Part shown: in pieces, positions 32,309 to 40,133 of the stretch
How positions within the stretch are numbered: position 1 is the first letter of the stretch
Layout of the letters: each line of letters begins with the position of its first letter
Assembly: GCF_042654585.1 (NCBI RefSeq)
Contig: NZ_JBHSGR010000018.1
Span: 1 to 64,000 of the forward strand
Direction: 5' to 3'
DNA: 64,000 bases
Source of the DNA: Geodermatophilus arenarius
Lineage (GTDB): Bacteria > Actinomycetota > Actinomycetes > Mycobacteriales > Geodermatophilaceae
The notes under the pieces: generated by a model
Database searches by the model: none
What the model saw: only the letters and a program-made list of their open reading frames with translations
Told to the model about the DNA's origin: nothing
Translations under genes and position numbers: made by a program

Positions 32309-32536
32309 GGCCGCCTCCTCGTCCCGCACCGGTCGGGCCCGGTGCCTGCCCCGCCGGCCGGTCCGACCCGGTCCCTGGGTCGGCCAGGCGGCATCCCGTG
32401 TCCAGGGGCGGTCGCACCAGGGTCCTCAGGTCACCGTCGACCGGCGTCTCGACGCCCGGTGGCCCTGGTGGGACGCTCGGCCCGCGGGGCGGCAGCCGCC
32501 CCGCACCACGGCCAGCAGCATCGTCGAGGGGCCGCC

Positions 32537-33328
32537 GTGGACGTCGTCGAGGCCGGCGGGTGGACCATCGCCTACCACCGCGCGGGTGCAGGAGCGCCTC
32601 TGCTCCTCCTGCACGGCGCGTGGAGCGACGGCCGGGAGTGGCGGCCGCAGCTGGAGGGGCTGTCGGACGGGTTCGACGTGGTCGCCTGGGACGCGCCCGG
32701 CTGCGGTGCGTCCCCCGACCCGCCGGCCGACCTGACGCTGGCCGGGTACACCGACGCGGTGGCCGCGCTCGTCGGCGGGCTCGGCCTGGGCCGGGTGCAC
32801 CTGTGCGGACTGTCGTTCGGCGGCGGGCTCGCGCTCGCGGTGTGGCAGCGCCACCCGGAGGTGGTCCGCTCCCTGGTCCTCGCCTCCGCCTACGCCGGGT
32901 GGAAGGGGTCGCTGCCCCCGGAGGAGGTCGAGGCCCGGCTGCGGCGGGTGCGCGCGGAGCTCGACCGCCCCCCGGCCGAGTGGGTCGACGGCTACCTGCC
33001 CGGCTTCTTCGCCGGCCCCGTGCCGCAGGAGACCCTCGACCTCGTCCGTGCGGTGGTGCTCGACGTCCGTCCGGCCGGGACGCGGTCGATGCTCACCGCG
33101 TTCGCCGACGCCGACCTGCGGGACGTGCTGCCGACCGTCGCCGTCCCGACCCTGCTGCTCCACGGCACCGAGGACGTGCGGGCGCCGCGGCCGGTGGCCG
33201 AGGCGCTGCACGCCGCGATCCCCGGATCCCAGTTGGTGCTCCTCCCCGGCGTCGGCCACGTCGTCAACCTCGAGGCCCCCGCGGCGTTCGACGCCGCCGT
33301 GCGCCGCTTCCTCCTCGCCGTGCCGTGA
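32537..33328 (+). CDS. Alpha/beta-hydrolase
   Basis: 263 aa. Alpha/beta-hydrolase fold with oxyanion region LLLLHGAWSDGREW, nucleophile GLSFGGGLAL (Ser about 94), acid in LLHGTEDVRAP and His in LPGVGHVVNLEAP. This is a complete triad. The cap (about 125-190) is short. Substrate unknown; esterase, epoxide hydrolase or dehalogenase cannot be separated by eye. GTG 32537 lies behind GAGGGG. It sits between two pseudogenes in a decayed patch, but no damage is seen in its own frame. Confidence 0.85.
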   Translation: MDVVEAGGWTIAYHRAGAGAPLLLLHGAWSDGREWRPQLEGLSDGFDVVAWDAPGCGASPDPPADLTLAGYTDAVAALVGGLGLGRVHLCGLSFGGGLALAVWQRHPEVVRSLVLASAYAGWKGSLPPEEVEARLRRVRAELDRPPAEWVDGYLPGFFAGPVPQETLDLVRAVVLDVRPAGTRSMLTAFADADLRDVLPTVAVPTLLLHGTEDVRAPRPVAEALHAAIPGSQLVLLPGVGHVVNLEAPAAFDAAVRRFLLAVP

Positions 33329-33338
33329 GCCCGGGACC

Positions 33339-33981
33339 GTGCCGTGAGCCCCGGGACGCCGCGGCGACACGGCGCTGCGCGCCTGGTGGGGCACGCTGCA
33401 GCGCCTCGGCGCCAGCTCCGGGACGGCCCGCCGCACGTTCGAGCTCTACCCGCGCATCGGCCTGCGCGACGTGCTCCCACCATCCGGGTCCCGGCCCTGG
33501 TGCTGCACCGCCGCGGTGACCTGGTGATCCCGATCGGCATCGGCCGGTACCTCGCCGACCACATCCCCGGCGCACGGCTGGTCGAGCTCCAGGGCGACGA
33601 CCACCGCTTCTTCCTCGGGGACACCGAGGCCCCGCTGGCCGAGATCGAGCGGTTCCCCACCGGCACCCGCCCGGCGGCGCACCCCACCACGACCGTGCCG
33701 TCGACGGTGCTGTTCGTCGCCGTGGCGGGCTCCACCCAGCTCGTCGCGCGGGTCGGCGACGCCGCCCGGGCCTCCATCCGCGACCGGTTCCTCGCCCTGG
33801 CGCGCGCGGAGCCGTCCCGCTGGGGCGGGCACGGGGTCGGCGTCGCCGGGGACGGGAGGTGCTCGTCTCCGGCACGGTCCGGGACCCCGTCGTCGGCTCG
33901 GGGCTCGCCTCCGACGACCGCGGCGTCCCCGTCCTGCGCGACGTGCCCGGGAGCCGGCCGCTGTTCTCCGTCTCCGCCTGA
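33339..33981 (+). pseudogene. Remnant of an alpha/beta-hydrolase-adenylate-cyclase protein
   Basis: Only pieces remain. The 3' part of a hydrolase domain (TALRAWWGTLQRLGAS, then after a frame change TIRVPALVLHRRGDLVIP and VELQGDDHRFFLGD) leads to the start of a class III cyclase domain (STVLFVAVAGSTQLVARVGD). The middle of the cyclase is missing; the sequence jumps in another frame to EVLVSGTVRDPVVGSGL and ends at the TGA 33979-33981. At least one single-base frameshift (in the GTGCTCCCACC stretch near 33475) and one internal deletion are needed. The first half of the original hydrolase domain is absent. Confidence 0.8.
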
Positions 33982-33990
33982 CGTCGGGCC

Positions 33991-34413
33991 CTATGCCCCG
34001 CCGCTCGCGCGCTCGGCGAGGAGGCCGCGGCAGACGGCGGGGAGGTCGACCAGCCCGACCAGCCGCCGGTCCTGCACCACGGGCGCGTAGACGACGCCGG
34101 CCGCGAGCATCTGCTCCGCGGCGTCGGCGACCGGCGTGTCCGGCGCAACCAGCACCATCGGCAGGAGGGGCAGGTCGGTGAGCCGCACCTGCTCGAGGTC
34201 CCGCCCGTCCGCGACCGCCTGGGCGACGTCGCCGTCGCAGACCAGGGTGACCGGCTCCTGCGTCGCGCCGTCGGTGACGACGACCAGCGCGTTGTCGTGG
34301 TGTTTCTTCATCAGCCACGCGGCCGCGGCCACGTGGGCGTCGCGCTCGACCGTCGTCACCGGGGGCCGCATCACCTCGCCGACGGTCACGTGGCCGGTGG
34401 TGGTCGTGGTCAT
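33991..34413 (-). CDS. Two-CBS-domain protein
   Basis: 140 aa. Consists almost only of a pair of CBS motifs (about residues 9-70 and 78-135): VTVGEVMRPPVTTVERDAHVAAAAWLMKKHHDNALVVV and LLPMVLVAPDTPVADAAEQMLAAGVVYAPVV. Such Bateman modules bind adenosine nucleotides and act as energy or redox sensors. No partner domain is attached. It begins with ATG behind GAGAGGAGG and ends 10 bases from the convergent pseudogene. Confidence 0.88.
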   Translation of the reverse strand: MTTTTTGHVTVGEVMRPPVTTVERDAHVAAAAWLMKKHHDNALVVVTDGATQEPVTLVCDGDVAQAVADGRDLEQVRLTDLPLLPMVLVAPDTPVADAAEQMLAAGVVYAPVVQDRRLVGLVDLPAVCRGLLAERASGGA

Positions 34414-34871
34414 CGGGTCCTCCTCTCGAGCGGGGCCGCCGCAGGAAGGGGAGCCCTCCAGGGGCTCGGCACGAGTCTGCTCCCGAGCACGGGCGCGGCA
34501 CCAGCAGCACCGGGGGCCCGGTTGCCTCCCGGTGCCCGAGCAGCGGTGCGGGAGGAGCGGACGACCGTAGGCTGCAGGGAGACGCGGAGGTCGAGCGTGA
34601 CGGTCCCTGGGGAACTGCGGCGTCGGGTCGCCGACATGGACTCGTTCCGCGCGGGTTTGGCGCCCCCCGGTCCTGGACCCGACCCCGTGCGCGAGGGCGT
34701 GTCCGGGTCGTCGGGCAAGGCGTCGCAGACGGCCGCGGAGCAGCGGGCGACCGGCGCTCCCCGGTCCGTGGGCCGGACCGACCCGGCTCCCGGACCGTCG
34801 GACCGCCGCGTCCGCGACCGTCACGCAGCACCGGGACGGGGGATGACGCCTGCCGAGCGAAGGAGGGTCGC
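34414..34871. other. Gene-poor 458-base stretch
   Basis: No gene can be supported. A TAGGCT hexamer (34568-34573), a GGAGG (34586-34590) and a GTG (34597) look like a gene start, but the frame that follows has no recognisable protein pattern and runs into merB. It may be the remains of a lost gene or the leader of merB. Confidence 0.4.
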
Positions 34872-35531
34872 ATGGACCTCGAGGACGTCCGCCTGGCCGT
34901 CTACACCGGGTTCGCCCTGGAGGGCCGCCCACCGGCTCCCGACGAGCTCGCCCACCGGTTCGACGTGTCACCGCAGCGCATCCGCGACGCCCTGGAGCAG
35001 CTCGCGGCCGCGCGGCACCTGGTCCTCGACCAGGCCGGCAGCATCGTCATGGCCCACCCCTTCTCCGCCATCCCCCTCGGCTTCTCCGTGATGGGCAGCT
35101 CGACGCTGTGGTGGGGTGGCTGCGCCTGGGACTCCTTCGCGATGCCCCACCTGCTCCACCGGGAACCGGCACTGCTCGTCGCGACGACCTGCCCCGCCTG
35201 CGCGGCCCCGCACGCGTGGAACGTCACGCGCACCGCACCGCCGGAGGGGGACCAGGTCGCCCACTTCCTCGTCCCCGCGGCGCGGATCTGGGACGACGTC
35301 GTCCGCACCTGCGGCCATCAGCGGATCTTCTGCGGCGAGACGTGCGTCGACGCGTGGCTCGACCGGACCGGGAACGACCGCGGCTACGTCATGGACCTGA
35401 CCACGCTCTGGCGCCTCGCCTCGGACTGGTACACCGGCCGCTTCGACCGCGGGTACACCCGCCGCGAGCCCGCCCGGGCCGCCGACTACATGCGCAGCGT
35501 CGGTCTCTCCGGCCCCTTCTGGGGGCTCTGA
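34872..35531 (+). CDS. MerB-like alkylmercury lyase family protein
   Basis: 219 aa. An N-terminal winged helix (about 10-60; PDELAHRFDVSPQRIRDALEQLAA) precedes the MerB fold. GGCAWDSFAMP provides the Cys-x-x-Asp pair matching catalytic Cys96 and Asp99 of MerB. Cys residues in HQRIFCGETC are candidates for the third catalytic Cys. An extra CPAC pair is also present. MerB cleaves carbon-mercury bonds, but no merA, merR or merT is in the window, so the role is uncertain; arsenic or thiol-related functions cannot be excluded. The ATG lies behind AAGGAGG. Confidence 0.82.
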   Translation: MDLEDVRLAVYTGFALEGRPPAPDELAHRFDVSPQRIRDALEQLAAARHLVLDQAGSIVMAHPFSAIPLGFSVMGSSTLWWGGCAWDSFAMPHLLHREPALLVATTCPACAAPHAWNVTRTAPPEGDQVAHFLVPAARIWDDVVRTCGHQRIFCGETCVDAWLDRTGNDRGYVMDLTTLWRLASDWYTGRFDRGYTRREPARAADYMRSVGLSGPFWGL

Positions 35532-35621
35532 GGGGCCGACGGGCGGGTCCCCTCGACCTCCTCCGGGCCGGCCTGCGTCGAGGTCGGTGATCGCTCCGGA
35601 TGCCCTCGTCGCACGGTGCGG

Positions 35622-35627
35622 CAGGAT
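35622..35627 (+). promoter_or_regulatory. -10 element, leaderless start of the HhH-GPD gene
   Basis: CAGGAT, then 7 bases, then GTG 35635; this fixes the start. Confidence 0.5.
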
Positions 35628-35634
35628 CGAGGGC

Positions 35635-36252
35635 GTGCCGAGCCTCCGCATCACCCAGGACGACGCCGCCGACGACCTGCTCGGCCGCGACCCGCTCGCC
35701 CTCGTCCTCGGCATGCTGTTCGACCAGCAGTTCCCGATGGAGCGCGCCTTCGCGGGCCCGCGGCTGCTCGCCGACCGCATGGGGGTGGACACGCTCTCGG
35801 CGGCCGCGATCGCCGACGCCGACCCCGACGTCCTGCTCGCCTGGTTCCAGGGGCCGCCGGCCGTGCACCGCTACCCGGGCTCGATGGCCCAGCGCGCCCA
35901 GGCGCTGTGCCGGCTGCTCGTCGACCGCTACGACGGCCGGGCGGAGGGCCTGTGGGACGGCGTCCCGGACGGCGCCGCGCTGCTGCGCCGGATCGGCGAG
36001 CTGCCCGGCTTCGGCGCGCAGAAGGCGAAGATCCTCGTGGCGCTGCTCGGCAAGCAGTACGGCGTGACCCCGCCGGGGTGGCGCGAGGCGGCCGGGTCCT
36101 ACGGCGAGGAGGGCTCGCGCCGGTCGGTCGCCGACATCACCGGCCCGGAGTCGCTGGCCGAGGTCAGGGCCGCGAAGCAGGCCGCGAAGCAGGCCGCCAA
36201 GCAGGCCGCCGGGAAGGCGGCCGAGGAGGCGGCGGAGCAGGCCGCCGGATAG
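35635..36252 (+). CDS. HhH-GPD-type base-excision-repair protein with Lys/Ala tail
   Basis: 205 aa. Helix-hairpin-helix glycosylase relative of the TIGR03252 kind. Visible are ALVLGMLFDQQFPMERAFAGP (helical core) and IGELPGFGAQKAKILVALLGKQYGV, the helix-hairpin-helix for DNA backbone contact. The usual catalytic Asp of HhH glycosylases is not obvious, so enzymatic activity is uncertain. The last 35 residues are a repetitive AAKQ/AAEQ tail resembling histone H1-like tails and probably bind DNA. The frame opens further upstream, but GTG 35635 follows a CAGGAT element by 7 bases and starts the conserved part. Confidence 0.85.
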   Translation: MPSLRITQDDAADDLLGRDPLALVLGMLFDQQFPMERAFAGPRLLADRMGVDTLSAAAIADADPDVLLAWFQGPPAVHRYPGSMAQRAQALCRLLVDRYDGRAEGLWDGVPDGAALLRRIGELPGFGAQKAKILVALLGKQYGVTPPGWREAAGSYGEEGSRRSVADITGPESLAEVRAAKQAAKQAAKQAAGKAAEEAAEQAAG

Positions 36253-36433
36253 GCGGCGGGGAGTCCGTCGCGACACGCTGGATCTGGCCCGCGATCGTCC
36301 GCGGAGGCACCTGCACAGCCCCTGTCCCGGTGGCACCATGGGGGCCGGACCGGGGATCCCCGGGGCCGGCCAGCAGGGACCGGACCCGGCCGCGAGGCGA
36401 CAGCGTCGGGCCCCGGGCCGGCGGAGGGGATGG

Positions 36434-36799
36434 GTGTCCGTGGCCTCGAGCCAGCAGTCCGCACGACCCCGACGGTCGGAGCCGGTGCTCATCACGCAGG
36501 CAGAGCCCAGCCTGGCCGAGCAGCACGCGGCCCGGAAGAAGCGGTACGTCCTCACCATGGCCGTCCGCGCCGTCGCCCTGGTGCTGGCCGCGGCGACCTA
36601 CCAGATCCTGTGGCTGGCGATCGTGTTCGCCGTCCTCGGCACGGTGCTGCCGTGGATCGCCGTAGTCATGGCCAACGACCGGCCGCCGAAGAAGAAGCTC
36701 GACGCCCACCGGTACCGGGCGCCGCAGCCCGACCGCATCCTCGACGACCCGGCCCGCCGCCGGCGCGCCATCGAGGGCGGCACCGTCATCGAGGGCTGA
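36434..36799 (+). CDS. DUF3099 membrane protein
   Basis: 121 aa. A short N-terminal part (EPVLITQAEPSLAEQHAARKKRY, typical of DUF3099), two adjacent membrane helices (about 42-78) and a basic, Pro-rich C-terminal tail (NDRPPKKKLDAHRYR). Function unknown; found across actinobacteria. Two in-frame GTGs (36434 and 36440) follow GGAGGGG; I chose the first because the spacing is more usual. The 180 bases between the HhH-GPD gene and this one show no other gene. Confidence 0.85.
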   Translation: MSVASSQQSARPRRSEPVLITQAEPSLAEQHAARKKRYVLTMAVRAVALVLAAATYQILWLAIVFAVLGTVLPWIAVVMANDRPPKKKLDAHRYRAPQPDRILDDPARRRRAIEGGTVIEG

Positions 36800-36819
36800 G
36801 CCCCTGCCTCCGAGCCTCC

Positions 36820-37701
36820 TCAGCGCGCGCCCGGCCGGCCGACCACCTCGGCGGCCCGGGCCAGCCCCGCGTCCAGCGCGGCGGCCGGGTCGGCGTCCGG
36901 CCCGCCCAGCCACACCGCGAGCAGCCCGGCGGTGAACGCGTCCCCGGCGCCGGTGGTGTCCACGACCCGGGCGGGGCGCGCCGGGCGGTGCAGCACCGCG
37001 GTCCCGGCGGCCCACAGCGCCCCGTCGCCCCCGAGGGTGACCGCGACCGCGCCGTGCCGGGCGGCCAGCGCCCGCGCGGCGTCGGTCACGTCCGCGCAGC
37101 CCGACAGCAGCCGCGCCTCGTCGGCGTTGGGCAGCAGCAGGTCGACGCCGGCGGTGTCGGCCAGCCACCGGTCCACGCCGTAGCCGGCCAGCGGGCCCGT
37201 CGACGCCGGGTCCAGCGACACCGTGCACCCGGCCGCCCGGGCCGCGGCCAGCGCCGCGAGCCCGGCCGCGCGGGGGCGCTCGTCGAGCAGCGTGTAGCCC
37301 GACAGGTGCAGGTGGGCGCCGGGCAGCGGCGGCGGGAGGTCGTCGGGCCGCAGGTCCAGGTTGGCGCCGCGGTCGGCGAGCATGCTCCGCTCCCCGTCCG
37401 GCTCGACCAGGCTGACGATCGTCCCGCTGGCCGCGCCGTGCACGGTCCGCACCGCCAGGCCCACCCCGGCGGCGGCGAGCTCGGCGAGCAGCGCCGCGCC
37501 GGCCGGGTCGTCGCCCACGCACCCGGCGAGGGTGACCGGCACCCCGAGCGCGGCCAGGTGCGCGGCGACGTTGGCCCCCGCCCCGCCCCCGCGGGTGCGG
37601 ATGGCGGCCGGCCGGTCCGAGCCCGGCGCCGGCTCGCCGGACAGGACGGCGACGACGTCGGTGGCCAGGTCGCCGACGACGACGACCGGGCGGGTGCTCA
37701 G
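36820..37701 (-). CDS. PfkB-family sugar kinase (probably pseudouridine or ribose kinase)
   Basis: 293 aa. Ribokinase-like fold. VVVVGDLATDVVAV begins strand 1, RTRGGGAGANVAAHLAALG is the N-terminal PfkB signature, and VVDTTGAGDAFTAGLL is the C-terminal signature with the catalytic Asp. It follows psuG, so pseudouridine kinase is the best guess; the usual psuG partner belongs to this family. No ATG, GTG or TTG is found near the expected start; CTG 37701 lies in a CTGA overlap with the psuG stop and gives a natural protein start. The true start could be checked by protein N-terminal data. Confidence 0.85.
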   Translation of the reverse strand: MSTRPVVVVGDLATDVVAVLSGEPAPGSDRPAAIRTRGGGAGANVAAHLAALGVPVTLAGCVGDDPAGAALLAELAAAGVGLAVRTVHGAASGTIVSLVEPDGERSMLADRGANLDLRPDDLPPPLPGAHLHLSGYTLLDERPRAAGLAALAAARAAGCTVSLDPASTGPLAGYGVDRWLADTAGVDLLLPNADEARLLSGCADVTDAARALAARHGAVAVTLGGDGALWAAGTAVLHRPARPARVVDTTGAGDAFTAGLLAVWLGGPDADPAAALDAGLARAAEVVGRPGAR

Positions 37702-38651
37702 CGGGCCGCGGCGGCCAGCGCGGCCGCGATCCGCCCGGCGAGCTCCGCGTTGCGCAGCACGAGCCGCACGTTCACCGCGAGCGTCGCGCCCTCGCTGGCC
37801 CGGTGCAGGTGGTCGAGGACGAACGGCGTCACCGCCTTGCCGCGCACCCCGGCGGCCTCGGCGGCGGCCAGCGCGTCGGCGATGACCCGGGCGTGCAGCT
37901 CCGGGTCCAGCTGCTCGTCGGCCGGCAGCGGGTTGGCGACGACGACCGCGCCCGGCGCCACCGCGCGCCGCGCGGCGAGCACCGCGGCCGCCTGCTCGGG
38001 GGACTCGACCGCCCAGTCCACCTGGGCGCCGGAGTCGGCGACGTAGAAGCCGGGGAAGGTGCGGGTGCCGTAGCCGACGACGGTCACCGAGAGGCTCTCC
38101 AGCCGCTCCAGCGTGGCGGGGACGTCGAGGATGGACTTCACGCCGGCGCAGACGACGGCCAGCGAGGTGCGCGAGAGCGCGGTGAGGTCGGCGGACTCGT
38201 CGAAGGTCTCGGCCGACTGCCGGTGCACCCCGCCCAGGCCGCCGGTGGCGAACACGCCGATCCCCGCGGCCTCCGCCAGCAGCGCGGTGCTCGAGACGGT
38301 GGTGGCGCCGGACAGGCCGAGCGCGGCGGCCACCGGCAGGTCCCGGACGCCGAGCTTCGCCAGGTCGGGGTCGGCGCACACCCGGTCGACCTGCTCGGCC
38401 GTCAGCCCCACGTGCGGCACGCCGTCGAGCACCGCGATCGTGGCCGGCACCGCGCCGCCGGCCCGCACGGCCGCCTCGACGTCGTCGGCGGCGGCGCGGT
38501 TGTCCGGCCGCGGCAGGCCGTGGGCGAGCAGCGTGCTCTCCAGGGCGACGACGGGGGCGCCGGCGTCGAGCGCCCCGGCCACCTCCGGGGAGAGGGTCAC
38601 GGGTGCGGTGGCGGCACGGCGGGGCTCGGTGCGGGGAGCTTCGGGGGGCAC
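37698..38651 (-). CDS. psuG: Pseudouridine-5'-phosphate glycosidase
   Basis: 317 aa. Cleaves pseudouridine 5'-phosphate into uracil and ribose 5-phosphate. Family motifs are present: APVVALESTLLAHGLPRPDN near the start, TTVSSTALLAEAAGIGVFATGGLGGVHR, and CAGVKSILDVPATLERLESL with the catalytic Lys, followed by VVGYGTRTFPGFYVADSG. GTG 38651 was chosen because CATGAT lies 6 bases upstream on the same strand; the frame is open 14 codons further. It is coupled to the PfkB kinase gene. Confidence 0.92.
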   Translation of the reverse strand: MPPEAPRTEPRRAATAPVTLSPEVAGALDAGAPVVALESTLLAHGLPRPDNRAAADDVEAAVRAGGAVPATIAVLDGVPHVGLTAEQVDRVCADPDLAKLGVRDLPVAAALGLSGATTVSSTALLAEAAGIGVFATGGLGGVHRQSAETFDESADLTALSRTSLAVVCAGVKSILDVPATLERLESLSVTVVGYGTRTFPGFYVADSGAQVDWAVESPEQAAAVLAARRAVAPGAVVVANPLPADEQLDPELHARVIADALAAAEAAGVRGKAVTPFVLDHLHRASEGATLAVNVRLVLRNAELAGRIAAALAAAAR

Positions 38652-38657
38652 CCTGCC

Positions 38658-38663
38658 ATCATG
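38658..38663 (-). promoter_or_regulatory. -10 element, leaderless start of psuG
   Basis: Minus-strand CATGAT, then 6 bases, then the GTG whose first base is 38651. Confidence 0.4.
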
Positions 38664-38752
38664 GTGGGCGGGGCGGTCGCGCCCGGCCACCACCTCCGCC
38701 GGAGGACGCCGGGGTGCCCGCGCAGGAGACGTCCCCGAGCCAGGGAGAGACC

Positions 38753-38983
38753 GTGAGCAGCACCGACCTCCTCGAGAAGCCCGACGTCCGCGACTCGGAC
38801 ACCGGCGACGCCAACGAGGTCTTCCACTACGTCCGCAAGAACAAGATCGCCGAGAGCGCCGTCATGGGCACGCTGGTCGAGGCGCTGTGCGGCGAGGTGT
38901 TCCCGGTGACCAAGTCGCCCAAGCCCGGCAGCCCCGTCTGCCCGGCCTGCAAGGAGATCTACGAGCAGCTCCGCAAGGACTAG
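38753..38983 (+). CDS. DUF3039 small zinc-binding protein
   Basis: 76 aa. Small actinobacterial protein with a putative zinc site: His in FHYVRKNKIAES, Cys in EALCGEVFP and CPAC in GSPVCPACKEIYEQ. Function unknown. It starts with GTG behind AGGGAGA. Its TAG (38981-38983) overlaps the stop of the convergent YihY gene within a CTAG palindrome, leaving no space for a separate terminator. Confidence 0.88.
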   Translation: MSSTDLLEKPDVRDSDTGDANEVFHYVRKNKIAESAVMGTLVEALCGEVFPVTKSPKPGSPVCPACKEIYEQLRKD

Positions 38984-40050
38984 CGGAGTCCGAGGCGCTT
39001 GGCCTCGGCCTCGAGTTCGGCGGCGCGGCGGCGCTGCGCCCGGCGGGTGTGCCGGCGCAGCGGCGCCGGCCACCGCTCCTGGACGGTCGCGTTGAGCTCG
39101 GCGCCGAGCAGCACCGCCATCCCGAAGAAGAACAGGAACAGCAGCGCCGCGATCGGGGTCGCCAGCGCGCCGTAGGGCAGCGCGGCGACCAGGATGTCGG
39201 ACACGTACAGCCGCAGCACCGTCGCCGCCACCATGAAGAAGCCGACGGCCAGCAGCGTGCCCGGCAGGTGCCGCCGCCACGGCAGCCGCCGCGGCAGGAC
39301 CACGTGGTAGAAGCTCGTCAGCGCGAGCAGCAGGCCCACGACCACCACCGGCCAGTAGACGGCGTTGATCAGCACCGTCGCCGTCTCGTGCCACTCCGGC
39401 GGGAGCAGCCCGACCAGCACCCCGCGACCGAGCACCAGCAGCGGCAGCATGACCACGGCGAGCACGAGGCCGACGACGAACAGCCACAGCGCCATGAGCC
39501 GGGTGGCGATCGGGCCGCGGACGTCGCGCTGGTCGTAGGCGATGACGATCGTGTTCATGAACGTCGCTGTCGCCGAGGACCCGGCCCACAGGGTGAGCAG
39601 GAAGCCCACGCTCACGACGTCGAGCCGGCCCGAGGTCAGGATGTCGCTGAGCGTGGGCCGCACCAGCGAGTCGACGACGTCGGCGGTGAGCACCTCGCTG
39701 GAGGCGTCGACCAGCGTGTCCTCGATCGTCTGCACCGACTGCGCGCCGATCCAGTCACCGAGGAAGCCGAGCGACCCGAGCAGCGCGATCAGCAGCGGCG
39801 GCACCGAGAGGATCTGCCAGAACGCCGCCTCGCCGGACAGCCCGAGGATGCGGTCCTGCCAGGCCTTGGCCACCGTGCGCCCGAGCACCTGCAGCGGCAC
39901 CCGGACCACCGGCGGCCAGTGGTCGAGGCGGCCGGGGGCCGGGAGGTCGGCGCGGCTGGCGCCGGCGGGGGGCGGGGCGGCCGCGGGGGCGTGCGTGTCC
40001 TCCGCGGCCCCGTCGGTGCTTGACCGCCCGCCGGCCCGCACGGTGCTCAC
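38980..40050 (-). CDS. YihY/BrkB-type inner-membrane protein
   Basis: 356 aa. Six membrane helices with the family pattern: AWQDRILGLSGEAAFWQILSVPPLLIALLG, FLLTLWAGSSATATFMNTIVIAYDQRDVRGP, TSFYHVVLPRRLPWRRHLPGTLLA and AALLFLFFFGMAVLLGAELNA. It corresponds in position to Rv2707 of M. tuberculosis. The function is unsettled. It starts with GTG 6 bases after CACACT. The C-terminus is strongly basic (RRAQRRRAAELEAEAKR). Confidence 0.92.
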   Translation of the reverse strand: MSTVRAGGRSSTDGAAEDTHAPAAAPPPAGASRADLPAPGRLDHWPPVVRVPLQVLGRTVAKAWQDRILGLSGEAAFWQILSVPPLLIALLGSLGFLGDWIGAQSVQTIEDTLVDASSEVLTADVVDSLVRPTLSDILTSGRLDVVSVGFLLTLWAGSSATATFMNTIVIAYDQRDVRGPIATRLMALWLFVVGLVLAVVMLPLLVLGRGVLVGLLPPEWHETATVLINAVYWPVVVVGLLLALTSFYHVVLPRRLPWRRHLPGTLLAVGFFMVAATVLRLYVSDILVAALPYGALATPIAALLFLFFFGMAVLLGAELNATVQERWPAPLRRHTRRAQRRRAAELEAEAKRLGLR

Positions 40051-40056
40051 CAGGCC

Positions 40057-40062
40057 AGTGTG
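40057..40062 (-). promoter_or_regulatory. -10-like element of the YihY gene
   Basis: Minus-strand CACACT, 6 bases before the GTG at 40050; weaker than the other leaderless starts. Confidence 0.35.
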
Positions 40063-40133
40063 CACGCCCGGCGCCCGCCCCTGCCGCCGACGGGGCGGGG
40101 CCGGGCGCCGGTGGACCCGGTCGGGGAGCGGGG

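Noticed and set aside
33344..34090. 248-aa frame as an intact hydrolase
   Set aside because: Its first part is out of frame with the homologous sequence and its end passes the pseudogene stop in the wrong frame.
34597..34871. GTG-initiated frame before merB
   Set aside because: Good start signals but no protein-like content; kept only as a note.
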